Below are positions 6,128 through 12,646 of a stretch of 16,498 bases of DNA, one piece after another. The number at the start of each line of letters is the position of its first letter. The first letter of the stretch is position 1. The stretch spans positions 1-16,498 of the forward strand of contig JBHIBC010000061.1 in the NCBI GenBank assembly GCA_046758905.1. The letters run 5' to 3'. The translations under genes were made by a program, and so were the position numbers. This stretch comes from JBHIBC01 sp046758905. Lineage in GTDB: Bacteria; Acidobacteriota; Polarisedimenticolia; Gp22-AA2. The notes below the pieces were generated by a model. That model was given only the letters and a program-made list of their open reading frames with translations, was not told where the DNA came from and did no database searches.

Positions 6128-8066
6128 GGCGTCGCGCGGGATCGAGACGCGGAACCGGCCGACGTCGGCCGCCCCGGGCGGGATCAGGCGCGCGTAGACC
6201 AGGGCGCGCCGCCCATGCGTTGCGTTTGTTGATCGGGTTGCCGCGCGCGTCGATCAGCAGCGACCGATACTGATGCGCGCCCGCCTCCAGCGCCCCGCGG
6301 CCGCCGTCGTGCACGAAGCCGCTCCAGTAGAGGACCCGGCCCCGCGCGTCCTCCACCTTCAGCTCGAGCCAGACGTCGAAGGCGTCCACCGTCCCGCCGG
6401 GGAAGAAGTGACCGATGCGCCGGGTCCGGGCCACCACGTCGATCCGGTAGCTCCGGCCGGGGCGCAGGAAGGGCGCCGCCCTGTCGAGCGGCGCGACCCG
6501 CCGCACGCGGCGCGCGGCGGCTCCGGCCGACGGCCCGACCGCCGGGGGGGCATCGTGCAGCTCGGGGAAGATCGCCGCGGGGCGCGGCCCCGCGTCCTCC
6601 CGGCCCCGCTCCTGCGAGCCCCCCGCCCGGCCCGCGCCCGGATCGCCCGCGCCGGCGGCCCCCGCGGGAGCGGCCTGAGACGCCGCGAAGATGTCGACGC
6701 TGAGGATCCCCGACCTCAGGAAATCCCGCGTGGCGCGCAGCTGCTCCTCGTCCCGGTTGGCGAACGGCACCGCCGTGTTGGCCGCCGGGAAGCGGTGCGA
6801 GTGGACGAACCCGCCGATGTTCCCCTTGTCCTCCGAGGGCACGAGCGGCATGTGGCAGTCGGAGCAGTCCTGCGGCTCGTCCGGATAGTAGAAGGACCGC
6901 GCCCCCTGTCCGGAGACGCCGCTCGCCTGCCAGGCGTCGTACTCGTTGAAGCCCCGCACCCAGCGGTAGTGGTTGACCGGCTCGTCCAGGTGGACCTTGT
7001 GGCAGGCGGAGCAGAACTCCGCCGTCGACCGTCGGTGGAACGGCTTGAGCAGCGTCGCCCTGTGCGGCCCGGGGTCGAGACGGACCATGTAGTCGTGCAG
7101 CGCCACCAGCACCGGGTTCTTGCTCGCCACCAGGCGGTGCATCTGCGGGTACTCCAGAACGTACCCGCCCTGTCCCATGGTGTCGCCGATGTCCACGATG
7201 GAATGGCACACCAGGCAGCCGATCCCGGCCTGCGCCTCGGGCGTGTCGATCTGCTCCACGGCGGGCACGTCCATCCTGCCGGTCAGGAGCAGCGCCTGGT
7301 CGTGACAGCCGCCGCACCACTTCGACGGTCGCGTGCCGATCACCTCCTGCATGTACTCGACCGACTTCCGGTACCACTGGTTGTTGAAGGACGAGAAATG
7401 ATGCATGGAGGAGTCCCACTGCGCCGTGATGTCGGGATGGCAGCCGCGGTTGCCGCACGCCTTCGACTCGAGGAAGAAGTCGGCGGGGATCAGGCGGTCG
7501 CCCACGGTCCGCACCGAGGAGGGGAAGAACGGGCTTCCCTCCCCGGCTCCCTCCTCGTACGGGGTCAGCGGCGGCAGGCGCGGGTTGTCGATGATGACGG
7601 CGTGCGGCGGCGACATCAGCCGGTAGCCGCGCGCGCCGGCCGGCAGCGCCAGCGCCACCCCCAGCAGGATCGACGCCCGCCGGAACCGGCGGCGGTCGCC
7701 GCGCGCCAGCGACCACCCGGCGGCGGCCAGCAGCGCCAGCACCGAGGAGCCGACGTGCACCGCGAGCACCGGGCGGTACGGCGTGGCGGTGCCGGTGACG
7801 GTCAGCAGCAGCGCGCTGGCGATGCAGGCCGCCCCCGCGGCCCCCAGGACCGCGAGGCAGACGCGCCCCCGCGCCGGACCCGGGCGGCGCCACCGGCGCG
7901 CCAGCTCGCCGCGGCCGCGCGCCGCGGCCGCCGCGACCAGGAGCAGGCCCACGGCGACGTGCGCGACGACCTGCACGTGATAGAAGATCGTCGCCGAATC
8001 GAACGCCGCCAAGTAGGCGGCGTTCAGCACCTCGAACGCCAGGGCCAGGCGGAACAGCGCCATCAT
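6021..8066 (-). CDS. Membrane-anchored multiheme cytochrome c (N-terminal part of a cytochrome/TPR fusion, frameshifted)
   Basis: The start is taken at the ATG at 8066 (MMALFRLALAFEVLN); a second ATG follows directly and no strong ribosome site is visible. Residues 1 to about 150 have four or five hydrophobic helices. Two contain His (FYHVQVVAHVAVGLLL and LAVHVGSSVLALLA) and could bind b-type heme (inference). The heme-c sites follow: CGNRGCH at 204-210 (CX4CH), CGGCH at 251, CLVCH at 284, CSACH at 352 and CSDCH at 401. The sites around FSSFNNQWYRKSVEYM and SGVSGQGARSFYYP resemble a known cytochrome c family often linked to TPRs. An Ala/Gly-rich linker then leads to a beta-rich module ending in NPINKRNAWAAR. 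After about 6204 this frame runs into non-homologous Arg/Pro-rich sequence to the stop at 6021, because of a frameshift. The likely role is electron transfer in the periplasm; the donor and acceptor are unknown. Confidence 0.85.
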   Translation of the reverse strand: MMALFRLALAFEVLNAAYLAAFDSATIFYHVQVVAHVAVGLLLVAAAAARGRGELARRWRRPGPARGRVCLAVLGAAGAACIASALLLTVTGTATPYRPVLAVHVGSSVLALLAAAGWSLARGDRRRFRRASILLGVALALPAGARGYRLMSPPHAVIIDNPRLPPLTPYEEGAGEGSPFFPSSVRTVGDRLIPADFFLESKACGNRGCHPDITAQWDSSMHHFSSFNNQWYRKSVEYMQEVIGTRPSKWCGGCHDQALLLTGRMDVPAVEQIDTPEAQAGIGCLVCHSIVDIGDTMGQGGYVLEYPQMHRLVASKNPVLVALHDYMVRLDPGPHRATLLKPFHRRSTAEFCSACHKVHLDEPVNHYRWVRGFNEYDAWQASGVSGQGARSFYYPDEPQDCSDCHMPLVPSEDKGNIGGFVHSHRFPAANTAVPFANRDEEQLRATRDFLRSGILSVDIFAASQAAPAGAAGAGDPGAGRAGGSQERGREDAGPRPAAIFPELHDAPPAVGPSAGAAARRVRRVAPLDRAAPFLRPGRSYRIDVVARTRRIGHFFPGGTVDAFDVWLELKVEDARGRVLYWSGFVHDGGRGALEAGAHQYRSLLIDARGNPINKRNAWAARPGLRAPDPARGGRRRPVPRLDPARRRGTDHHHRPDESPQVLLVEHALRLRGDPRSGRGGV
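6200..6215 (-). other. Frameshift site joining the cytochrome and TPR reading frames
   Basis: On the minus strand the codons for NAWAAR end at 6204 and the codons for LVYARLIPPGAAD start at 6202, in the other frame. One extra base, or two missing bases in the GC-alternating tract GGCGGCGCGCCC, explains the change. Both sides read as conserved protein right up to this point. A sequencing or assembly error and a real mutation cannot be told apart from the sequence. Confidence 0.8.
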
Positions 8067-8103
8067 TCGATCCAAGGCTACCCGATCTCCCGGGACAGAC
8101 GAG

Positions 8104-8127
8104 AAAAGGGCCGCGTCGCCGCGGCCC
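8104..8127 (-). terminator. Intrinsic terminator in the leader of the cytochrome gene
   Basis: On the minus strand GGGCCGCG, loop GCGA and CGCGGCCC form a perfect 8-bp stem with a GNRA tetraloop, followed directly by TTTTCTC. It is the only classical hairpin plus T-tract found in the window. It lies downstream of the promoter at 8297-8325 and upstream of the cytochrome ATG at 8066. It would therefore stop either amidohydrolase read-through or transcripts from that promoter. Confidence 0.7.
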
Positions 8128-8296
8128 TCCGCGTCACGACTCCGGGCGGGGGCGCCACCGCCTCCCGGCCGGCCGCGCGCCGGGGGCGTCCCGGCCGCGC
8201 GGCAGGCCCCGGGCACGCGCCGGGGCCGGCCGGGCCGATGCGGCTGCGGGACGCGTCAGGTTTGCCGGATCCCCCTCGATCTCGGATCGGAATGCC

Positions 8297-8325
8297 ATTC
8301 TAGGGCGCTCGCGCGTCGGCGTCAA
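8297..8325 (-). promoter_or_regulatory. Sigma70-type promoter upstream of the cytochrome-TPR/FG-GAP operon
   Basis: On the minus strand TTGACG (8325-8320) and TAGAAT (8302-8297) are separated by exactly 17 bases. Each matches its consensus hexamer at five of six positions. The predicted transcription start is near 8290, giving a leader of about 220 bases before the ATG at 8066. Confidence 0.65.
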
Positions 8326-8377
8326 ACGCCCGCCGGGCGGGGCCGGGCACGGCCCTCGAGGCGGCCCGCGGCGCGGG

Positions 8378-9778
8378 TCAGAGGGCGCGCTCGTCCGTGA
8401 CGACCTCGCCCCCCTTCATGACGAAGGGGACCGACTCGAGGAGCCGCAGGTCCTCGAGCGGGTCCCCCGCGACGGCGACCACGTCGGCGAAGCGGCCGGG
8501 CGCGAGGCTCCCGACCCGCTCCTCCCAGCCCATCAGCGCGGCCGCGACCGAGGTCGCGGAGCGGATCGCCTCCATCGGCGACATCCCCAGCCACTCCCGC
8601 ATCAGCGCGAACTGTCTGCCGTTGTCGCCGTGCGGGTAGACCGCGGCGTCGGTGCCGTAGGCGATCCTCACCCCCGCCTCGTAGGCCCTGCGTATGCTGG
8701 CCGGCCAGGCGCGCCGCGACTCCTCCTGCTTACGGACGTACTCCTCCGGCCAGCCGAGCGCGCGCGCCTGGCGCTCGATGTACACTCCGTCGTACAGATC
8801 GGGGACCAGGTAGGTCCGGCTCCGGAGCATCGCGCGGATGCCGCTCCCCGCGATGAACGACCCGTGCTCGACCGAGGCCACGCCCGCCCGGGCCGCCTCG
8901 ACGATCGACAGGTCGCCGTGGGCGTGCGCCGCGACCCTGAGGCCCCACTTCTCCGCCTCGCTCACCGCGGCGCGGATCTCGCCGGCAGTGAACGCCGGCG
9001 AGCGGGGGGCGCTGCCGACCGCCAGAAAGGCGCCGGAAGCGATCACCTTGATCAGGTCGACGCGCTGGCGGGCCGCCTCCCGCACCACCCGGCGGACGTC
9101 CCCCTCGCCGGTCGCCACACCGAAGCGGAGGTGGGACGGGAGCGCGAAATCCGGCGAGAAGGAGTTGAGCTCGCCGCCGCCGCCCGGAATGGTGACGTAG
9201 AAGCCGGCCACCTGCATGCGCGGGCCCGCCACCTCGCCCGCCTCGATGGCGCCGCGCAGCGCCACGTCGGCGAAGGCGTGATAGGTGCCGACGTCGCGCA
9301 CCGTCGTGAAGCCCGCCTCGAGCGTCCGGCGCGCGTTGTCGACCGCGCGCAGCGCCACGTCGGCCGCGGAGGAGCGGAGGTGGTACGTCTCGTCCCCTGT
9401 CTCCCCGGGCCGGTCCATCAGGTGCGTGTGGCAGTCGATGAGGCCGGGCAGGCAGGTGTAGCCGCCGAGATCGATGACGCGCGCTCCGGCGGGGACGGCG
9501 ACGTCCCGCCCGACCCTGACGATCCGCCCCCCCTCGACCAGGATGGTGCCGGCCTCGAGGACGGCGTCGCTCACGCCGTCGATCAGCCGGCCGCAGCGCA
9601 GCGCGAGGGTGCGCGCGCCGGCGCCTTCCGGCGCCGCCCGCCGCGCGGGCCGCGAGGCCCGGGGCGCAGCGGGGCCAGTGCTCGGCCCGGCCCCCGCGGG
9701 CGCCGGGGGCAGCGCGGTCAGGGCGCAGGCGAGGACGGCGGCGGCCCCGGCCTTCGGTGTCGGGAGGGCGCGAGGCAT
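8378..9778 (-). CDS. Secreted metal-dependent amidohydrolase
   Basis: The protein has 466 residues from the ATG at 9778. The N-terminus (KAGAAAVLACALTALPPAPA) looks like a signal peptide, so export is likely. The amidohydrolase fold follows, with metal site DCHTHL (H117, H119), the probable carboxylated lysine K244 in LIKVIASGA, H285 in AAHAHG, H305 in VEHGS and D377 in AYGTDAAV. The C-terminal strand APGRFADVVAVAGDPLED closes the composite beta-sandwich. All metal ligands are present. The pattern fits the subgroup that includes Xaa-Pro dipeptidases and imidazolonepropionase-like hydrolases; a peptide or cyclic amide substrate is a guess. The start lies 21 bp from the divergent CCA gene, with TAGTAT 9 bases upstream as a possible -10. 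It lies upstream of the cytochrome operon but is separated from it by a promoter. Confidence 0.9.
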   Translation of the reverse strand: MPRALPTPKAGAAAVLACALTALPPAPAGAGPSTGPAAPRASRPARRAAPEGAGARTLALRCGRLIDGVSDAVLEAGTILVEGGRIVRVGRDVAVPAGARVIDLGGYTCLPGLIDCHTHLMDRPGETGDETYHLRSSAADVALRAVDNARRTLEAGFTTVRDVGTYHAFADVALRGAIEAGEVAGPRMQVAGFYVTIPGGGGELNSFSPDFALPSHLRFGVATGEGDVRRVVREAARQRVDLIKVIASGAFLAVGSAPRSPAFTAGEIRAAVSEAEKWGLRVAAHAHGDLSIVEAARAGVASVEHGSFIAGSGIRAMLRSRTYLVPDLYDGVYIERQARALGWPEEYVRKQEESRRAWPASIRRAYEAGVRIAYGTDAAVYPHGDNGRQFALMREWLGMSPMEAIRSATSVAAALMGWEERVGSLAPGRFADVVAVAGDPLEDLRLLESVPFVMKGGEVVTDERAL

Positions 9779-9786
9779 GGGGCGGC

Positions 9787-9794
9787 TATACTAA
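9787..9794. promoter_or_regulatory. Symmetric -10 element shared by divergent genes
   Basis: The 21-bp gap between two start codons contains an AT-rich patch. The plus strand reads TATACT at 9787-9792, 7 bases before the ATG at 9800. The minus strand reads TAGTAT at 9793-9788, 9 bases before the ATG at 9778. No clear -35 is visible in either direction. Both transcripts would be leaderless or nearly so. Confidence 0.45.
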
Positions 9795-9799
9795 CCCCG

Positions 9800-11257
9800 A
9801 TGACCCGCCCGCCGCAAAACACCCGGCCGCCCGGAATCGAGCCGCTGGTCGTCGCGATCGCGCGCGCCGTGCGCGACGCGGGGGGCCGCGCACTCCTGGT
9901 GGGCGGCTGGGCGCGCGACCTGGTGCGCCTGCGCCAGGCCGGCTCTGAGGCGGCGCCGGCGACCGAGGAGTACGACCTGGAGGTGTACCGACTGGGGCCG
10001 GGCGCCCTGAGCCGCCTGCTCGAGCGCTTCGGGAGCGTGAGCCTGGTCGGCGAGTCGTTCGCGGTCTACAAGCTCCGCCCGCGCGGCCGGCGCCCGCACG
10101 ATCGCACGACCATCGACGTCAGCCTGCCGCGGCGCGACACCAAGGTCGCGCCGGGACACCGCGGCTTCGAGGTGAGCGGCGATCCCGATCTGTCCTACGA
10201 GGAGGCGACCCGGCGGCGCGACTTCACGGTCAACGCCATGATGCACGACCCCCTCACCGGCGAGACGATCGATCCCTGGGGGGGCGCCGAGGACCTGCGC
10301 GCCCGGGTGCTGCGCGCCGTGGACCCGGCGTCGTTCGTCGAGGATTCCCTCCGGGTGCTGCGCGCGGTGCAGCTCGCCGCGCGGCTGGAATTCGACCTCG
10401 ACCCCGACACCGCGCGCCTGTGCCGCGGCGTCGACCTCGAGGATCTGCCGGCGGAGCGGATCTGGGGCGAGATCGAGAAGCTGCTGCTGCGCGCGCGACG
10501 GCCGTCGCTCGGGCTCGCGTGGGCCGAGAGGCTCGGGGTCGTCGAGGGGCTGTTCCCCGAGCTGAAGGCGCTCGTCGGATGCCCGCAGGAGCCGGAGTGG
10601 CATCCCGAGGGAGACGTCTGGGTCCACACCCTGATGGCGCTCGATAGGGCCCGGGAGCTGATCGAGGGCCTCCCGAGGGAGAAGAGCCTCGCCGTGATGC
10701 TCGCCGTCCTGTGCCACGACCTCGGCAAGCCGGCCACGACGTCGGTCGTGCGCGGGCGGATCCGCTCGTTCGAGCACGAGGAGGCGGGCATCGAGCCGAC
10801 GACGAGCTTCCTCGACCGCCTCAAGCTCCGCACCCTGAACGGCTACCCGCTGCGCGAGCAGGTGATCGCCCTCGTGGCGCACCACCTGACCCCGAGCCAC
10901 TGGCACAAGAACCGGGACAAGGTCGGCGACGGCGCCGTCCGCCGCCTGGCGCGCAGGCTCGAGCCCGAGCTGCTGTACCTCGTGTCGCTGGCCGACAGCC
11001 TAGGCCGCACCGGGGAGTTCTCCACCGAGGCGCAGGAGTGGTTCATCGACAGGGTCCGCCGCCTCGGGGTCGAGCAGAAGCCGCCGCCGCCCATCCTCCT
11101 AGGGCGTCACCTGCTGGACATGGGCCTCAGGCCGGGTCCCGTCATCGGACGGATCACGCGGGCCGTCTACGAGATGCAGCTCGACGGGCGGGTCACCGAC
11201 CTGGCGGGGGCGAGGCGCGAGGCGCGCCGGATGATCGAGGAGGAGGGGCTCGGCTAG
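9800..11257 (+). CDS. cca: tRNA nucleotidyltransferase (CCA-adding/poly(A) polymerase family) with HD domain
   Basis: The protein has 485 residues. The ATG at 9800 is preferred over longer frames because those run through the divergent amidohydrolase. It belongs to the class II nucleotidyltransferase family that adds or repairs the 3' CCA end of tRNA in the cytoplasm. Visible motifs are LVGGWARD (residues 33-40), the metal-binding EYDLEVY with D59 and E61, RRRDFTVNA (138-146) and the helical neck EDSLRVLRAVQLAARLEF. An HD domain follows, with H276, HD at 306-307 and HH at 361-362. The second metal carboxylate is Glu instead of Asp (DLE), which is seen in some members. It might be A-adding only; the sequence cannot tell. 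Its TAG shares a CTAG with the aminotransferase stop. Confidence 0.9.
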   Translation: MTRPPQNTRPPGIEPLVVAIARAVRDAGGRALLVGGWARDLVRLRQAGSEAAPATEEYDLEVYRLGPGALSRLLERFGSVSLVGESFAVYKLRPRGRRPHDRTTIDVSLPRRDTKVAPGHRGFEVSGDPDLSYEEATRRRDFTVNAMMHDPLTGETIDPWGGAEDLRARVLRAVDPASFVEDSLRVLRAVQLAARLEFDLDPDTARLCRGVDLEDLPAERIWGEIEKLLLRARRPSLGLAWAERLGVVEGLFPELKALVGCPQEPEWHPEGDVWVHTLMALDRARELIEGLPREKSLAVMLAVLCHDLGKPATTSVVRGRIRSFEHEEAGIEPTTSFLDRLKLRTLNGYPLREQVIALVAHHLTPSHWHKNRDKVGDGAVRRLARRLEPELLYLVSLADSLGRTGEFSTEAQEWFIDRVRRLGVEQKPPPPILLGRHLLDMGLRPGPVIGRITRAVYEMQLDGRVTDLAGARREARRMIEEEGLG

Positions 11258-12498
11258 GCGGTCGCGCCGGCGGCGCGGCCGCGGCGGGGCGCGGCCGCCC
11301 GCCGCCGGGCCGCCCCCGGGCGCCGTCCGCGCCGGGTGCCCCCGCGCGCCGCCGGCCAGCGTGCGGCCGCTCGCAGGGCCCGGAACATCTCGCCGATGCG
11401 CTCTAGGCCCTTCACCAGGTACACCCTCTCCGAGCCGTACCCGATCCGGATGTGGCGCGCTGAGCCGAAGTGGTCGCCGGGAATGATCAGCACCGAGCGC
11501 TCGAGGCGCAGCCGGTCGACCAGGGGGATCGAGCCGATCGACAGGCGGTAGCGCATGAAGGCGATGGCGCCCGCCTCCGGCGCGGTGTACTCCAGGATCT
11601 CCCCGTGCGCGCGGACCCAGTCCTCGAGGACCGGCAGGTTGGCGCGGATGATCGACCGGGTGCGCGCCAGGATCGCCTCGCGGCGCGAGGGCTCCATGGC
11701 GATGCCCGCCAGGTGGTCGGACAGCAGCCCGGGCGCGATGGTCGTGTAGTCGCGGTACGACCAGGCGCGCTGGACCGCCCGGGCGGGGCCGACGATCCAG
11801 CCGATCCGCAGCCCCGGGAGGCCGAACGCCTTCGACAATCCGGCGGTGACCAGCACCCGCTCGTAGCGGCCCCAGAAGCTCGGGATGGTGCGCCCCGAGA
11901 GCTCGGCGCCCCGGTAGATCTCGTCCGCCACTATCCAGGCGCCGAAGCGGCGGGCGGCGCGGACCACCTCGTCCATCTCGTCCGCGGTCAGCACGGCCCC
12001 GGTCGGATTGTTCGGATTGGTCACCAGGATGAGGCGGGTCCTCTTGGTGACCGCACGGTGCAGCCCCTCCACGTCCAGGGCCCAGCGCGTCCGGTCAGCG
12101 TCGCGCCGGCGGACGAGACGGAAGGGGTCGACCATCCCGGCGTAGGCCCGCGACAGCCCCCAGGTCTGCAGGTAATTGGGGAGCATGTAGGCGACGCGGT
12201 CGCCTTTTTCCAGCAGCGACCACAAGGTGGCGTAGTTCGCCTCCGAGCCGCCGTTGCTCACCAGCACGTTCTCGCGGGCGGCGCCCGGGTAGAACAGGGC
12301 GATGCGATCCCGGAGCGTCTCGGAGCCGTTCGACTGGCAGTAGCCCAGCTCCCTCGACAGCAGCCGCTCCGGCTCCTCGACATCCTGCAGGAGCTCCAGG
12401 GGCGTCATCGGGTGGACGCCGCTCTCGGAGAGGTTGAAGTCGACGTAGTTCTCGTAGGTCGACTGCATCCGCTCCATGCGGAAGGGCTCGATGCGCAC
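11254..12498 (-). CDS. PLP-dependent class I/II aminotransferase
   Basis: The protein has 414 residues from the GTG at 12498, chosen because AGGAGG lies 4 bases upstream. It has fold-type I features: NPNNPTG (161-167), D192 in VADEIY, and the PLP lysine K223 in LSKAFGLPGLRIGW. A C-terminal Arg follows in ARHIRIGYG. The N-terminus MERMQSTYENYVDFNLSESG is typical of a subgroup related to capreomycidine-synthase-like and other amino acid aminotransferases. Substrate cannot be assigned. The final 30 residues are Arg/Ala/Gly-rich and probably disordered. It is divergent from an ornithine cyclodeaminase family gene, which suggests a shared role in amino acid metabolism (inference). Confidence 0.9.
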   Translation of the reverse strand: MRIEPFRMERMQSTYENYVDFNLSESGVHPMTPLELLQDVEEPERLLSRELGYCQSNGSETLRDRIALFYPGAARENVLVSNGGSEANYATLWSLLEKGDRVAYMLPNYLQTWGLSRAYAGMVDPFRLVRRRDADRTRWALDVEGLHRAVTKRTRLILVTNPNNPTGAVLTADEMDEVVRAARRFGAWIVADEIYRGAELSGRTIPSFWGRYERVLVTAGLSKAFGLPGLRIGWIVGPARAVQRAWSYRDYTTIAPGLLSDHLAGIAMEPSRREAILARTRSIIRANLPVLEDWVRAHGEILEYTAPEAGAIAFMRYRLSIGSIPLVDRLRLERSVLIIPGDHFGSARHIRIGYGSERVYLVKGLERIGEMFRALRAAARWPAARGGTRRGRRPGAARRRAAAPRRGRAAGATA

Positions 12499-12544
12499 CG
12501 CTCCTCCTGGATCGTCCCCCGGGCTGCGGGATGGGACAGCGGCC

Positions 12545-12573
12545 ACGATAGCAGACCCCCCGCGGCCTGTAAA
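12545..12573 (-). promoter_or_regulatory. Sigma70-type promoter of the aminotransferase gene
   Basis: On the minus strand TTTACA (12573-12568) matches the -35 at five of six. A 17-base spacer leads to TATCGT (12550-12545), a four-of-six -10 preceded by an extended TGC. The predicted leader is about 40 bases and holds AGGAGG before the GTG at 12498. Confidence 0.6.
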
Positions 12574-12611
12574 GCGCGCCCCGCGTGGCGTTCCGCATGA
12601 TGATTTCCGGC

Positions 12612-12640
12612 GTGACCGCGGGCCGGCCCGATGATAGGCT
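12612..12640 (+). promoter_or_regulatory. Possible promoter for the ornithine cyclodeaminase family gene
   Basis: GTGACC (12612-12617), a 17-base spacer and TAGGCT (12635-12640) with an upstream TGA form a weak extended -10 promoter. The -10 ends 6 bases before the GTG at 12647, so the transcript would be leaderless. The hexamers are poor matches. Confidence 0.35.
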
Positions 12641-12646
12641 CTCGCC

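Larger units (their letters stand above)
8067..8377. other. 311-bp intergenic region: promoter and attenuator-like leader of the cytochrome gene
   Basis: No convincing gene is seen here. In minus-strand order the gap holds a weak hairpin (CGCCC, 3-base loop, GGGCG, then TTT) just after the amidohydrolase. A sigma70-type promoter (8325-8297) follows. Next is a GC-rich leader of about 220 bases with several possible stems, and finally a strong intrinsic terminator (8127-8104). The terminator ends about 38 bases before the cytochrome ATG. Confidence 0.6.

Noticed and set aside
6200..6215. Programmed ribosomal frameshift between the cytochrome and TPR frames
   Set aside because: No slippery heptamer or shift-prone stop is visible at the junction; a base error or mutation in the GC tract is simpler.
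8240..8290. GGCAAACC in the cytochrome leader, as in the core of GEMM-I cyclic dinucleotide riboswitches, which control cytochrome genes in some bacteria
   Set aside because: The second conserved block (GGGACGCAAAGCC) is not intact; the leader only has CCCGCAGCC. An Rfam RF01051 covariance search would decide.
6273..8303. 676-codon plus-strand open frame opposite the cytochrome gene
   Set aside because: The minus strand encodes five heme sites in a row; the plus frame shows no motif and spans the promoter and terminator.
8134..8325. 63-codon open frame in the cytochrome leader
   Set aside because: It overlaps the promoter, has no ribosome site and translates to Arg/Pro/Ala-rich low-complexity sequence.
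8630..9799. Upstream extension of the CCA frame by 390 codons
   Set aside because: It lies wholly antisense to the amidohydrolase and has no domain; the nucleotidyltransferase starts at the ATG at 9800.
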